64,000 nt of DNA from NCBI RefSeq assembly GCF_001428255.1, contig NZ_LMRW01000028.1, positions 146,570 to 210,569 on the forward strand. Reading direction: 5' to 3'. Shown here in pieces: positions 52,875-63,855 of this stretch. Numbering within the stretch: position 1 is the first letter of the stretch; the number at the start of each line of letters is the position of its first letter. The DNA is from Agromyces sp. Soil535. GTDB lineage: Bacteria; Actinomycetota; Actinomycetes; Actinomycetales; Microbacteriaceae. Position numbers and translations under genes: made by a program. The notes below the pieces were generated by a model. That model ran no database searches. It was not told the origin of the DNA and saw nothing but the letters and a program-made list of their open reading frames with translations.

Positions 52875-53051
52875 TCAGACGCCGTCGCCGCGACCGAGCA
52901 CGTTCATGGGGATCGCGACGGCGACGGCGACGGCGAGGATGCCGCCGAGGAACGTGATGGCCTCGAAGCCGGCCATCACGGGGGCCGTGCCCATGAGCCA
53001 CAGGCCGAAGACGAAGATCGCCATGGAAATGAGGAAAGCGACGACGTTCAC
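52875..53051 (-). CDS. Small two-helix membrane protein, 58 residues
   Basis: The protein has two hydrophobic stretches, VVAFLISMAIFVFGLWLMGT and FLGGILAVAVAVAIPMNVLG, and a short end. GTG 53051 has CTGGAGG four to five bases upstream. Similar short proteins occur in many actinobacteria without known function. It lies directly ahead of the AlaX-like gene. Confidence 0.7.
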   Translation of the reverse strand: MNVVAFLISMAIFVFGLWLMGTAPVMAGFEAITFLGGILAVAVAVAIPMNVLGRGDGV

Positions 53052-53139
53052 AGGACCTCCAGGAGCTTTGCGCGGCAGCGGCGCCTCGCCGGTCAGTCTA
53101 GTGCTCGGGCCGGTCGCCCGTCGTCCGTCGGCTGGTCGG

Positions 53140-54303
53140 TCAGCTGTCGAGGGGGCCGAGCCAGGCGTTGGCGACCGTGCTGTGCGCCGACTCGTCGTCG
53201 GACGGGTGGAAGATGCCCGCGAGCACGTCGCGGTAGAGCCGCCCGAGCTCGGAGCCGGTGAAGTAGGCGGAGCCGCCCGCGACCCGCACCGACTGGTCGA
53301 CGACGTACTTCGCGGTCTCGGTGGCCCGCACCTTGACGCCCACGAGCTTCGCGAACCACTGCGAGCCGTGGTCCACGAGCCCGTCGAGGTCGCGGGCGAT
53401 CGCGAGCAGTTGCGGCTCGAGCGCGTCCTGCGCGATCGCGGCGTCGGCGATGCGCCAGCGGATGTCGGGGTCCTGCGACAGGGCGGCACCGTCGTGCTTC
53501 ATCGAGGTGCGCCGTTGTGCGGCGGCGACCGCGAGGTCGAGCGCGCGGGCCCCGATGCCCGCATACACGGCGGCGAGCAGGAGCTCGAAGCTCGCGAAGA
53601 TGCCGAAGATGAGCGGGTCGGCATTGGGGCCGGGGTCGAGTCGCCGCACGATCCGGTCGGGCGGGGCGAACGCCCCGTCGAGCACCGTCGTGCGGCTCTG
53701 GGTCGCACGCATGCCGATGGTGTCCCAGTCGTCGAGGATCCGAACGTCGGGGTCATCGCGGTCGATGAACCCGTAGACGATCTTCGGCGCGTCGGGCGAG
53801 GCGGTGTCGAGCCCCATGGTGCCGAGGCGCGTCCACGCCGGGGAGAGCGAGGTGAAGATCTTGCGGCCCGAGTACCGGTAGCCGCCGCCGTCCTGCGGCT
53901 CGGCCGCGGTGCGCGAGCCGAACAGCATGAGGTCGTTGCCGGCCTCGCTGATGCCGAACCCGAAGATCTCGCCTTCGCCCGCTTCTCTGAGGAGGAACTC
54001 GAGCGCGTCGTCGCCGCGGTCGCGGAGGACCTTCGCGACGCCCGTCCACACGAGGTGCATGTTCACCGCGAGGGCGGTGGCGGGTGCGGCGCCGGCGAGT
54101 CGCATCTGGGCTCGCACCGCGTCGTCGAAGTCCCAGCCCAGGCCGCCGAACTCCTCCGGTACGAGCACCGTGAGGTACCCGGCCTCGCGAAGCTCTGCGA
54201 GGTCGTCGGCGAAGAAGGCGTTGTCGCGGTCGTATCCGGCGGCGCGCTCCCGCACGCGTTCGAGGAGGTCGTCGTGCAGCAGAGTCTCCGGCGTCGCGGT
54301 CAC
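53140..54303 (-). CDS. Acyl-CoA dehydrogenase-family flavoprotein
   Basis: The 387-residue protein has the three-domain ACAD layout: N-terminal helices (LVPEEFGGLGWDFDDAVRAQ), beta-domain (FGFGISEAGNDLMLFGSRTA, GRKIFTSLSP, GMRATQSRTTVLDG), and C-terminal helices (VRVAGGSAYFTGSELGRLYR). It most resembles ACAD-fold monooxygenase/desulfurisation relatives as much as beta-oxidation enzymes; the catalytic base is not clear. GTG start 54303. Confidence 0.85.
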   Translation of the reverse strand: MTATPETLLHDDLLERVRERAAGYDRDNAFFADDLAELREAGYLTVLVPEEFGGLGWDFDDAVRAQMRLAGAAPATALAVNMHLVWTGVAKVLRDRGDDALEFLLREAGEGEIFGFGISEAGNDLMLFGSRTAAEPQDGGGYRYSGRKIFTSLSPAWTRLGTMGLDTASPDAPKIVYGFIDRDDPDVRILDDWDTIGMRATQSRTTVLDGAFAPPDRIVRRLDPGPNADPLIFGIFASFELLLAAVYAGIGARALDLAVAAAQRRTSMKHDGAALSQDPDIRWRIADAAIAQDALEPQLLAIARDLDGLVDHGSQWFAKLVGVKVRATETAKYVVDQSVRVAGGSAYFTGSELGRLYRDVLAGIFHPSDDESAHSTVANAWLGPLDS

Positions 54304-54312
54304 GACGCCAGA

Positions 54313-55245
54313 CTACGCCTGCGGTGACTCGTCGCGCGGGGCCTCCGCGGGCGTCTGCGTAGCGGCGGACGCCGCGTCGGGGCGGGGTCGTCGGAGCCGC
54401 GTGCTGAGGACCACGATCAGGACGATGACCGCGCCCGTCACGAGCACGGCGAGGAGCCACGGCATCATGACGCCGACGGCGACGCCGAGCCAGGATGCGA
54501 AGCCCACGAGCGCCTTCCACCCGGCGACGAGGCCGCTCCAGAAGTCGTCGGGCTGCGGATCGCGCGCGACCTCCTCGGTGACGAGTTCGACCGTGATCGT
54601 CGAGAAGTCCACCTGGTCGACGAGCCAGTCGCGCTGCTGGGTCAGACTGTCGAGCTCGGCCTGCCGGGTCGTGAGCTCCGACTCGATCGCGATCAGGTCG
54701 GCCACGGTCGTGGCCGTGGCGAGCAGCTCCTGCAGGCGGTCGACCGAGGCGGTGAGCGCCTCGATGCGCGCGTCGAGGTCCTGGCGTTGCTGCGTGACAT
54801 CCGACGCATTCATCGACACCGACGTGACGGTGCCGAGCGCACGGAGCTCGTCGACGACGGCGTCGAGCTCGTCGGACGGGATGCGCAACGTAAGGGACGC
54901 GCTCGGCGGCTGCGAGTCGGTGCCGGGCGTCTCGGTGCGGCTGTCGACCCGCCCGCCCGCCCGCTCGGCGAGGTCCGCGGCCTCCTCGGCGGATGCGACG
55001 GGGTCCTCGACGGTGATTGCGACCCAGCCGGTCGTGATGACGCTGCGATCCTCGAGCTGCAGATCGGCGGAGCCGCCGGCGGCATCCTCCGCGACCTTGC
55101 CCTCGGTCGTACCGGGCTCGGGGGCGACCTCGCCGGCGGGCATGTCGACGACCGGAGCGCTCGCCCCGTCGTTGCCCGCCGTGCAGCCGGCGAGGAGCAG
55201 TGCGGTGATCGCGGCCGCTGCCGCCGCGGGTGCGAGTCGTCTCAT
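54313..55245 (-). CDS. DUF4349 lipoprotein
   Basis: The 310-residue protein starts with a signal peptide and lipobox LLAGC (Cys21). The DUF4349 domain follows (SVITTGWVAITVEDPVASAE, SLTLRIPSDELDAVVDELRA) with a coiled coil around residues 150-200, and one transmembrane helix near residue 260. The family is found in Gram-positives, unknown function. It overlaps neither neighbour; the ACAD gene follows after nine bases. Confidence 0.88.
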   Translation of the reverse strand: MRRLAPAAAAAAITALLLAGCTAGNDGASAPVVDMPAGEVAPEPGTTEGKVAEDAAGGSADLQLEDRSVITTGWVAITVEDPVASAEEAADLAERAGGRVDSRTETPGTDSQPPSASLTLRIPSDELDAVVDELRALGTVTSVSMNASDVTQQRQDLDARIEALTASVDRLQELLATATTVADLIAIESELTTRQAELDSLTQQRDWLVDQVDFSTITVELVTEEVARDPQPDDFWSGLVAGWKALVGFASWLGVAVGVMMPWLLAVLVTGAVIVLIVVLSTRLRRPRPDAASAATQTPAEAPRDESPQA

Positions 55246-55377
55246 GCGCTCACTGTATTGCCGCCCGCGAATCCGATGTCTGGGCCATCGCTGGGAGTCC
55301 GGTCACGATCCAATTGCGCTTCGCTGTGAATCGCCGAACGGCCCCAACGAACCGTCGGGCCCGCTCGTTCACGCCGC

Positions 55378-55463
55378 GGGTTGAGGAGCCCGCGCAGCGG
55401 GCGTCCCGAAACCCGTTTGCGCACCACGGGTTTCGAGATGGCGCTTCGCGCCATCTCGACCCG
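55378..55463. repeat. REP-like palindrome pair (BIME-like)
   Basis: Two adjacent hairpins occur: GGGTTGAGGAGCCCGC with the core GCCCGC-3-GCGGGC (55388-55402), then CGGGTTTCGAGATGGCG with stem GAGATGGCG-5-CGCCATCTC (55434-55456). The ends GGGTTGAG and GTTTCGAG/CTCGACCC are of the extragenic repetitive type of actinobacteria. It lies between two minus-strand genes. Confidence 0.65.
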
Positions 55464-55474
55464 CGTGGCAGCGA

Positions 55475-56308
55475 TCAGTCGAAGTCGGGGTCGCGTCCGG
55501 TGCGCTCGCCCGTCTCGAGCGTCGCGATGGCGGCCAGGTCGTCGGCGTCGAGCGCGAAGTCGAACACGTCGAGGTTCTCGCTCAGGCGCTCGGGCGACGA
55601 GGCCTTCGGGATCACGACGTTGCCGAGCTCGACGCGCCAGCGCAGCACGATCTGCGCCGGCGTGCGGCCGTGCTTCGCGGCCAGGTCTTCGAGGACCGGC
55701 GTGCCGAGCACGCGTCCGCGCGCGAGCGGCGACCAGGCCTCGGTGCGGATGCCGCGTGCTGCGTCGAACGCGCGCAGTGGCGCCTGCGGCAGCCACGGGT
55801 GCAGCTCCACCTGGTTGACGACCGGCGCGACGCCGGTCTCGCGGATGATGCGCTCCAGGTGGTGCGCATGGAAGTTCGCGACGCCGATCGAGCGCACGCG
55901 CCCCTCGTCCTGCAGCCGGACCAGTGCACGCCAGGTGTCGACGTAGCGGTCGGTCGACGGCATCGGCCAATGGATCATGTACAGGTCGAGCGACGCGAGC
56001 CCGAGGCGCGTCATCGTCGCGTCGAACGCGCGGAGCGTGGAGTCGAACCCGTTGTCGTCCATCCAGACCTTGCTCGTGACGAAGAGCTCCTCGCGCGGCA
56101 CCGCGGCATCGCGCACCGCCTCCCCGACGCCCTCCTCGTTGCCGTAGAACGCCGCAGTGTCGAGGTGTCGGTAGCCGATGGCGATCGCGTCGTGGCTGAG
56201 GCGCGCGGCATCCGCGGGCGGCACCTTGTACAGCCCGAAGCCGAGCTTCGGGATGGTGGCGCCGTCGGCGAGCGACAGGCGGGGCGCGGGGGCGATGGGC
56301 TGCGGCAT
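55475..56308 (-). CDS. Aldo/keto reductase
   Basis: The 277-residue AKR has the TIM-barrel NADPH reductase motifs GYRHLDTAAFYGNEEGVGEA (Asp and Tyr), TSKVWMDD (Lys), and YMIHWPMP (His), with VIPKASSPERLSENLDVFDF for NADPH. It is close to 2,5-diketogluconate reductase types, but the substrate is not clear. A second, similar AKR sits at 62654. The MFS gene lies directly upstream. Confidence 0.92.
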   Translation of the reverse strand: MPQPIAPAPRLSLADGATIPKLGFGLYKVPPADAARLSHDAIAIGYRHLDTAAFYGNEEGVGEAVRDAAVPREELFVTSKVWMDDNGFDSTLRAFDATMTRLGLASLDLYMIHWPMPSTDRYVDTWRALVRLQDEGRVRSIGVANFHAHHLERIIRETGVAPVVNQVELHPWLPQAPLRAFDAARGIRTEAWSPLARGRVLGTPVLEDLAAKHGRTPAQIVLRWRVELGNVVIPKASSPERLSENLDVFDFALDADDLAAIATLETGERTGRDPDFD

Positions 56309-56320
56309 CCGGTCTCCTGG

Positions 56321-57529
56321 TCAGCTGGGTTGCAGCGGCACCGGTTCGGTGTCGGGAATGGGGCTCGCGTCGCGGTCGCGGAGGTCGGGATGCCACGGGC
56401 GACCGAGTACGGCGGCGACCAGGCCGAGCAGCGCAAGGGCGGTCGCCGCCCAGAAGGCGCCCTGCGCGCCGTAGCCGTCGATGAGGAAGCCGGCGACCGC
56501 CGACCCGAGGGCGGCGCCGATGAGCTGACCCGTGCCGACCCATCCGTACGCCTCCGCCGTGTCGGAGAACTTCACGCTCGCCGAGACGATCGCGAACAGC
56601 ACGGCGAGCGCCGGGGCGATGCCGATGCCGGCGATGAACAACGTGACCGCGAGCCACCAGAAGTCCATGACGAACGCGGCGAGCGCCATGCCCACGAAGA
56701 CGATGAACATGCGGCGCGCGGTGGACCACGGTCCGATCGGCACGTGCCCGAGGAAGAGGCCGCCCGCGAGGCTGCCCACGGAGAAGATCGCGAGCACGAT
56801 GCCCGCCTCGGCGCCGTCCTCGCCGAACGCCGCGACGACGCCGGCCTCGATCGCCGCGCACGCGCCGATGAGGAGGAACCCGACGATCGTCGCGAGCATG
56901 ACCGGCGGCCGGGTGAGCACCGCGCCGAGCCGCCGCTTCGACCTCGGGATGCGCACGCGCCCGAGCTCGGGGGAGGAGATGAACCAGATGCCGCCGCCCA
57001 CCATCATCGCTGCGGCGAGCAGGATGCCCCACACCGTGCCGATCTGCGTGGACACGAACGTCGTGACCACGGGCCCCACGACCCAGATGATCTCCTGCGC
57101 CGACGCGTCGAGCGAGAAGAGCGGGGTGAGCTGGCGGGAGTTCACCATCTTCGGGTAGATGGTGCGCACGGCGGGCTGCACGGGCGGCGTCGAGAGGCCG
57201 GCGATGAAGCCGACGCCCATGTACATGGGAACGGTGAGCGGCAGCACGCCGATCGCCACGACCGCGGTCACGCACACCGAGAGCGTGGTGATGAGCACGG
57301 GGCGCATGCCGAGGCGGCCCATGAGCCGGCTCGTGAGCGGACCCGCGATGGCCTGGCCGATCGACGTGGTGGCCAGCACGAGGCCGGCGGCGCCGTAGGA
57401 GCCGGTCTCCTGTTCTACATGCAGGAGGAAGGCGAGCGAGAGCATCCCCGAGGGGAACCGTGCGGTCAGCTGAGCGGCGATGATGCGAGCGACGCCCGAG
57501 GTTCTGAGGAGATCGGAGTAGCTGGCCAC
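56321..57529 (-). CDS. MFS transporter
   Basis: The 402-residue membrane protein has 12 predicted helices, start segment GVARIIAAQLTARFPSGMLS, motif A-like GPLTSRLMGRLGMRPVLI, and GYGAQGAFWAATALALLG. It resembles the DHA1-like MFS set used for small molecules. An AKR gene follows after 12 bases, so they may be cotranscribed. Substrate unknown. Confidence 0.88.
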   Translation of the reverse strand: MASYSDLLRTSGVARIIAAQLTARFPSGMLSLAFLLHVEQETGSYGAAGLVLATTSIGQAIAGPLTSRLMGRLGMRPVLITTLSVCVTAVVAIGVLPLTVPMYMGVGFIAGLSTPPVQPAVRTIYPKMVNSRQLTPLFSLDASAQEIIWVVGPVVTTFVSTQIGTVWGILLAAAMMVGGGIWFISSPELGRVRIPRSKRRLGAVLTRPPVMLATIVGFLLIGACAAIEAGVVAAFGEDGAEAGIVLAIFSVGSLAGGLFLGHVPIGPWSTARRMFIVFVGMALAAFVMDFWWLAVTLFIAGIGIAPALAVLFAIVSASVKFSDTAEAYGWVGTGQLIGAALGSAVAGFLIDGYGAQGAFWAATALALLGLVAAVLGRPWHPDLRDRDASPIPDTEPVPLQPS

Positions 57530-57604
57530 GGTCCGACCACTCTATCGAGGGCGGATGTCGCGGCAGCATGGCGGCGCTGTGGGGCTCAGCGCCGCCGCGG
57601 ATCG

Positions 57605-60600
57605 CTACTCTGCGAGTGCCTTCGTGATGCGCTGCGGTGAGACGGTCTCGGCGGTGCGGAGTTCCTGCGCGAACAGGCCTACCCGCAGCTCCTCCAGCAT
57701 CCAGCGCACGCGCACGAGCGCGGCGGACGCCTCCGGGTCGATCGGGATACGACCGCCGGCCGCCTCGAACGCGGCGATCGACGGCTCGAGCTGGTTCATC
57801 GCCTGGCGATCGCGGCCCGGGTTCTCCGCCAGCTTGCGCACCCGCACGATGATCGCCTCGAGGTAGCGCGGAAGGTGCCGCAGCCGTTCGAGCCCCGTCG
57901 ATGAGACGAAGCCGGCCGGCACGAGTGCGTCGAGCTGCGCGCGCACGTCGCCGAGCGCCGCCATGAGGTGGATGCTGGACGCACCCGAGATCGCCCGGTC
58001 GGCCTCGCGCGCCGTCCGGAGGACCCGCGCGACGAGCGCCACCGTCTCGAACATGCGGTCCACGACGTTCGCGCTGATCGCGTCGCGTACCGCCTCGAAC
58101 TCGGCGCGCGTGCGCAGCAGCCCTTCGGGGTGCCGAGCGCGCAGTTCGGCGTCGACGCAGGCCGCGAGGCAGTCGTCGAGCAGGGCCCGCGGGCCGGAGT
58201 ACGCGCTCGCCGCCAGCGCGAGCTTCTCCTCGTTCGAGAGGTGCTCCTGCACGTAGGCGACGGGCGTGGGCGTGGCGAGCACGAGCAGTCGACGGATGCC
58301 GCGTCGCGACGCCCGGTCGCGCTCCTCCGCCGTGGCGACGAGCCGCAGCGCGACCGAGCTCTTCTCGTCGACCAGCGCCGGGTACGCGCGGATCACGTTG
58401 CCCGCCTGGCGCGTGTCGACGTGCGCGGGCAGTTCGTCCCACTCCCACGTCGCGATGCCCGAGCGTTCGGCGATCGCGGGGCCGACGAGCGAGCCGGAGG
58501 CAAGGGATTCCGCGTCGCCGGCGGACGGCGCGGCGTCGGGCCTCGCGCCCGCGTGCGTTCGCCCGCTCCCGCCGGGCGCGCTCGTCACGGCCCTCGCGAC
58601 GGCGTCCCGCGTACGATCGGCGAGCCGTGCCTGCAGCCCGCCGAGGTCCTTGGACTCACTCACGGTGCGCCCGCGCTCGTCGACCGCCCGGAACGTCACC
58701 CGCAGATGCGGCGGCACGCGCTCGAGGTCGAAATCGGACGGGTCGACGGGCGCGAACGTGAGGCGGCGGATCGCCTGCGCGACCACCGCCGTGAACGACT
58801 CCCGCTCGGCGCCGCCCTCGGGTCCGTCTGGCAGCTCGGCGGAGATCTTGGCGGCCCACTCCGCCGCGGGCACGACCTGGCGGCGCAGCACCTTCGGGAG
58901 CGTGCGCAGCAGTGCGGTGATGAGTTCGTCGCGGAGGCCCGGCACCTGCCAGTCGAAGCCGTCGGGTCGCACCCGGGGGAGCAGCACGAGCGGCACGACG
59001 GCCGTCACGCCGTCGTCGTCGGCGCCGGGCTCGAACCGGTAGGCGAGGGAGTAGGTCTGGTCGGCCTGCCGCCACCGGTCGGGGAAGCCGTCCCCCCGAT
59101 CCTCCTCGGCCTCTGCGCCGAGCAGGTCGGCGCGCGTCATGGTGAGCAGGTCGGGGCGTCGGCGGTGCTCGCCGCGCCACCAGCGCTCGAAGGCGCGTGT
59201 GTCGGCGACATCCGCAGGAACCCGCGCCTCGTAGAATGCCACGACGGCTTCGTCGCCCGCGAGGATGTCGCGCCGGCGGGTGCGCTCCTCGAACTCGCCG
59301 AGCTCGCGGCGCAGTGCACGGTTCGCGCGTACGAAGCCGAACAGCCGCCGGTCGAGCCGGCCCGTGTCCCAGTCCTCCTCGACGAGCGCGTGGCGGATGA
59401 ACAGCTCCCGGGCGAGGGGGGCGTCGACGCGGGCGAGCTGGACGCGCCGCTTCGCGACGACCGGCACGCCGAACAGCGTGACCTTCTCGTCGGCGACGGC
59501 CGAGCCCTGCCGTCGCTCCCAGCGAGGCTCGCTGAAGGTGCGCTTCGCGAGGGGGCCGGCCAGTTGCTCCGCCCAGGCCGGATCGATCGCGGCGTTGGTG
59601 CGGGCGAAGAGCCGGCTCGTCTCCACGAGCTCGGCGCTCATCAGGGCGGCCGGCGGCTTCTTCGCGAGCGCCGAGCCCGGGAACACCACGAAGCGCGCGT
59701 TTCGCGCGCCGACGAACTCGGCCTGCTGGCGTCGGCCCCGGCGCTCGGCCTCGCGCGCGGCGCCGGCGCCTCCCCGCCCGCTCGACGTCTTCGCGTCGTC
59801 ACGGAGTCCGATCTGCGAGAGCAGGCCGGCCAGGAGCGCACGGTGGATGCCGTCGGCATCGGGCTCGCCCGCCCGCTCGGCCACGTGGAGGCCGAGCGGT
59901 CTCGCGAGTCGCGCGAGCTGGCGATAGAGGTCCTGCCACTCCCGCACCCGCAGGTAGTTCAGGAACTCCGCCTTGCACATGCGCCGGAACGCGCTGCCCG
60001 AGAGCTGTCGCTGCTGCTCCTCGAGGTGGTTCCAGAGGTTGAGCAGGGAAAGGAAGTCGCTCGTCGGGTCGACGAAGCGGGCGTGGAAGCCGTCGGCCTG
60101 TTCGCGCCGCTCGAGCGGCCGTTCGCGCGGGTCCTGGATCGTGAGCCCCGCGACGATGGCGAGCACATCGCGCGACACGCCCTGCGCCTTCGACTCGAGC
60201 ACCATGCGCGCGAACCGCGGCTCGATCGGCAGTCGCGCGAGCTGGCGGCCGACGCGGGTGAGCTGGGGGCCCGCAGCGTCGGCGTCCTCGTCGAGGGCGC
60301 CGAGCTCGCGCAGCAGCTCGAGTCCGTCACGGATGCCGCGGGTGTCGGGCGGCGTGAGGAACGGGAACTCCTCGATCTGCCCGAGCCCGAGCGACGCCAT
60401 CTGCAGGATGACCGCGGCGAGGTTCGTGCGCAGGATCTCCGGATCCGTGTATTCCGGACGCCGCTCGTAGTCCTCCTCGGAGTACAGCCGGATCGCGATG
60501 CCGTCGCTCGTGCGACCCGTCCGGCCGGAGCGCTGGTTCGCCGACGCCTGCGAGATGGCCTCGATCGGCAGTCGCTGCACCTTCGAGCGCGTCGAGTACC

Positions 60601-61699
60601 GGCTGATGCGCGCGGTGCCGGCGTCGACGACGTACCGGATGCCGGGCACGGTGAGGCTCGTCTCGGCGACGTTCGTGGCGAGCACCACCCGGCGCTTCAG
60701 CCCCGCGACCTTCGAAGGCTCGAACACCCGGTGCTGGTCGGCAGACGAGAGTCGACCGTACAACGGCAGCACCTCGGTCTCGCCGATGCTTCTGCCGGTT
60801 GAGCCTGTCGAAACCCGATAGTGCGCGCGCACCGCGGCCTCCGCGTCGCGGATCTCGCTCTCGCCCGAGAGGAACACGAGCACATCGCCGGATGACTCGC
60901 GCTCGAGCTCGTCGAGGGCGTCGAGGATGCCGCGCTGCACGTCCTTGTCCTCCGCCGCGGCGCCTTCGTCGTCGGCGTCCTCGCCTGCCGCGCCTGGGCC
61001 GGACTCCGCCACGAGCGCGCGGTAGCGGACCTCGACGGGGTAGGTGCGCCCCGACACCTCGATGACGGGCGCCGGGTCTCCCGTGCCACCGTCGGCGGGC
61101 GCCGTCGCGAAGTGCCTGGCGAAGCTCTCGGGGTCGATCGTCGCGCTCGTGATGATGACCTTGAGGTCGGGCCGCCGGGGGAGGAGCCGCTTCAGGTACC
61201 CGAGCATGAAGTCGACGTTGAGGCTGCGCTCGTGTGCCTCATCGATGATGATCGTGTCGTATCGGCGCAGCTCGCGGTCTCGGTGGATCTCGTTGAGCAG
61301 GATGCCGTCGGTCATCACCTTGATGCGCGTCGACTCGCTGGCGCGGTCCGTGAACCGCACCTGGTACCCCACGAGGTCGCCGAGCTCCACGTCGAGCTCC
61401 TCCGAGATGCGCTCGGCGATCGTGCGCGCGGCGATGCGGCGCGGCTGCGTGTGCGCGATCGACTGGCGACCGAGCTCCAGGCAGATCTTCGGCAGCTGCG
61501 TGGTCTTGCCGGAGCCCGTTGCGCCGGCGACGATCACGACCTGGTGCTCGCGGATGGCGCGCGCGATCTCCTCGCGCTGCCCGGAGACGGGCAGCTCGGC
61601 GGGGTAGGTGATCGCGGGAAGCACAGCCCTCCATCGTATGCCGTCGCGTGCGGCCGCTGGCGAGTCTGACGGCGAGGGCGCGCCCTGTGCGTGGTTCAT
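57605..61699 (-). CDS. hrpA: ATP-dependent RNA helicase HrpA
   Basis: HrpA is a DEAH-box RNA helicase. The 1,364-residue protein has Walker A GATGSGKTTQLPK, DEAH motif IIIDEAHERSLN, SATID, TNVAETSLTVPGI, and motif VI QRSGRTGR, then HA2/OB and the long C-terminal DUF3418 domain ending in EELRVGLFAQELRTAETVSP. ATG 61699. Near residues 296-306 it carries RVSTGSTGRSIG, encoded by a REP-like repeat and absent in typical HrpA proteins. Confidence 0.95.
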   Translation of the reverse strand: MNHAQGAPSPSDSPAAARDGIRWRAVLPAITYPAELPVSGQREEIARAIREHQVVIVAGATGSGKTTQLPKICLELGRQSIAHTQPRRIAARTIAERISEELDVELGDLVGYQVRFTDRASESTRIKVMTDGILLNEIHRDRELRRYDTIIIDEAHERSLNVDFMLGYLKRLLPRRPDLKVIITSATIDPESFARHFATAPADGGTGDPAPVIEVSGRTYPVEVRYRALVAESGPGAAGEDADDEGAAAEDKDVQRGILDALDELERESSGDVLVFLSGESEIRDAEAAVRAHYRVSTGSTGRSIGETEVLPLYGRLSSADQHRVFEPSKVAGLKRRVVLATNVAETSLTVPGIRYVVDAGTARISRYSTRSKVQRLPIEAISQASANQRSGRTGRTSDGIAIRLYSEEDYERRPEYTDPEILRTNLAAVILQMASLGLGQIEEFPFLTPPDTRGIRDGLELLRELGALDEDADAAGPQLTRVGRQLARLPIEPRFARMVLESKAQGVSRDVLAIVAGLTIQDPRERPLERREQADGFHARFVDPTSDFLSLLNLWNHLEEQQRQLSGSAFRRMCKAEFLNYLRVREWQDLYRQLARLARPLGLHVAERAGEPDADGIHRALLAGLLSQIGLRDDAKTSSGRGGAGAAREAERRGRRQQAEFVGARNARFVVFPGSALAKKPPAALMSAELVETSRLFARTNAAIDPAWAEQLAGPLAKRTFSEPRWERRQGSAVADEKVTLFGVPVVAKRRVQLARVDAPLARELFIRHALVEEDWDTGRLDRRLFGFVRANRALRRELGEFEERTRRRDILAGDEAVVAFYEARVPADVADTRAFERWWRGEHRRRPDLLTMTRADLLGAEAEEDRGDGFPDRWRQADQTYSLAYRFEPGADDDGVTAVVPLVLLPRVRPDGFDWQVPGLRDELITALLRTLPKVLRRQVVPAAEWAAKISAELPDGPEGGAERESFTAVVAQAIRRLTFAPVDPSDFDLERVPPHLRVTFRAVDERGRTVSESKDLGGLQARLADRTRDAVARAVTSAPGGSGRTHAGARPDAAPSAGDAESLASGSLVGPAIAERSGIATWEWDELPAHVDTRQAGNVIRAYPALVDEKSSVALRLVATAEERDRASRRGIRRLLVLATPTPVAYVQEHLSNEEKLALAASAYSGPRALLDDCLAACVDAELRARHPEGLLRTRAEFEAVRDAISANVVDRMFETVALVARVLRTAREADRAISGASSIHLMAALGDVRAQLDALVPAGFVSSTGLERLRHLPRYLEAIIVRVRKLAENPGRDRQAMNQLEPSIAAFEAAGGRIPIDPEASAALVRVRWMLEELRVGLFAQELRTAETVSPQRITKALAE
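60796..60817. repeat. REP-like core inside hrpA
   Basis: CGGTTGAGCCTGTCGAAACC and the following CG form the GGTTGAGCCTGTCGAAACC core of an actinobacterial extragenic repeat, lying in frame within the hrpA coding sequence and giving STGSTGR in the protein. Confidence 0.7.
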
Positions 61700-61722
61700 C
61701 TCGCTGTGGTAGACACGGCCCC

Positions 61723-63490
<1,768 letters not shown>

Positions 63491-63583
63491 GCGATTCGGG
63501 CGTTGAGCTGGGCGTCCAGGGTGATCGGTGGAGCGGTCGAGACGGACGGATCCGGCGCGACACGCCCGGGATGCGAGCCTGAT

Positions 63584-63613
63584 TTGGAACCGGCCCTGGG
63601 ATCCGCGTAAGTT
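63584..63613 (+). promoter_or_regulatory. rrn promoter P1
   Basis: TTGGAA (63584-63589), 18 bases, TAAGTT (63608-63613). Confidence 0.6.
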
Positions 63614-63716
63614 CTTACACATCGCCACGGCGGTGCGGGAAGCGGCTGGGTCTTCGAGACACAGAGCGGCCCGGCCGAGACGGCGAGGATCTTAGCCAAA
63701 TAGCCTCGAAGTCGCA

Positions 63717-63745
63717 TTGCGACTCGGTGATTTCAAGCCTAAGAT
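63717..63745 (+). promoter_or_regulatory. rrn promoter P2
   Basis: TTGCGA (63717-63722), 17 bases, TAAGAT (63740-63745), a good sigma-70-type match. Confidence 0.65.
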
Positions 63746-63846
63746 GAGAACCCACTTCCTCTAGGAAAGCAACGTTCGCGTTGTGCTTCCAGGCCGTTTC
63801 ATCGGCCGCCGGCACGATCCGTGTGATCCGTGGCCCGAGTGAGAAG

Positions 63847-63855
63847 TGGTATGAT
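63847..63855 (+). promoter_or_regulatory. rrn promoter P3, extended -10
   Basis: TGGTATGAT (63847-63855) is an extended -10 (TGnTATGAT) without a clear -35; the transcript would start near 63862. Confidence 0.6.

Noticed and set aside
55242..58448. A 1,068-codon frame across the AKR and MFS genes on the same strand
   Set aside because: It is an Arg/Pro/His-rich shadow in another frame of recognised genes and has no domain.
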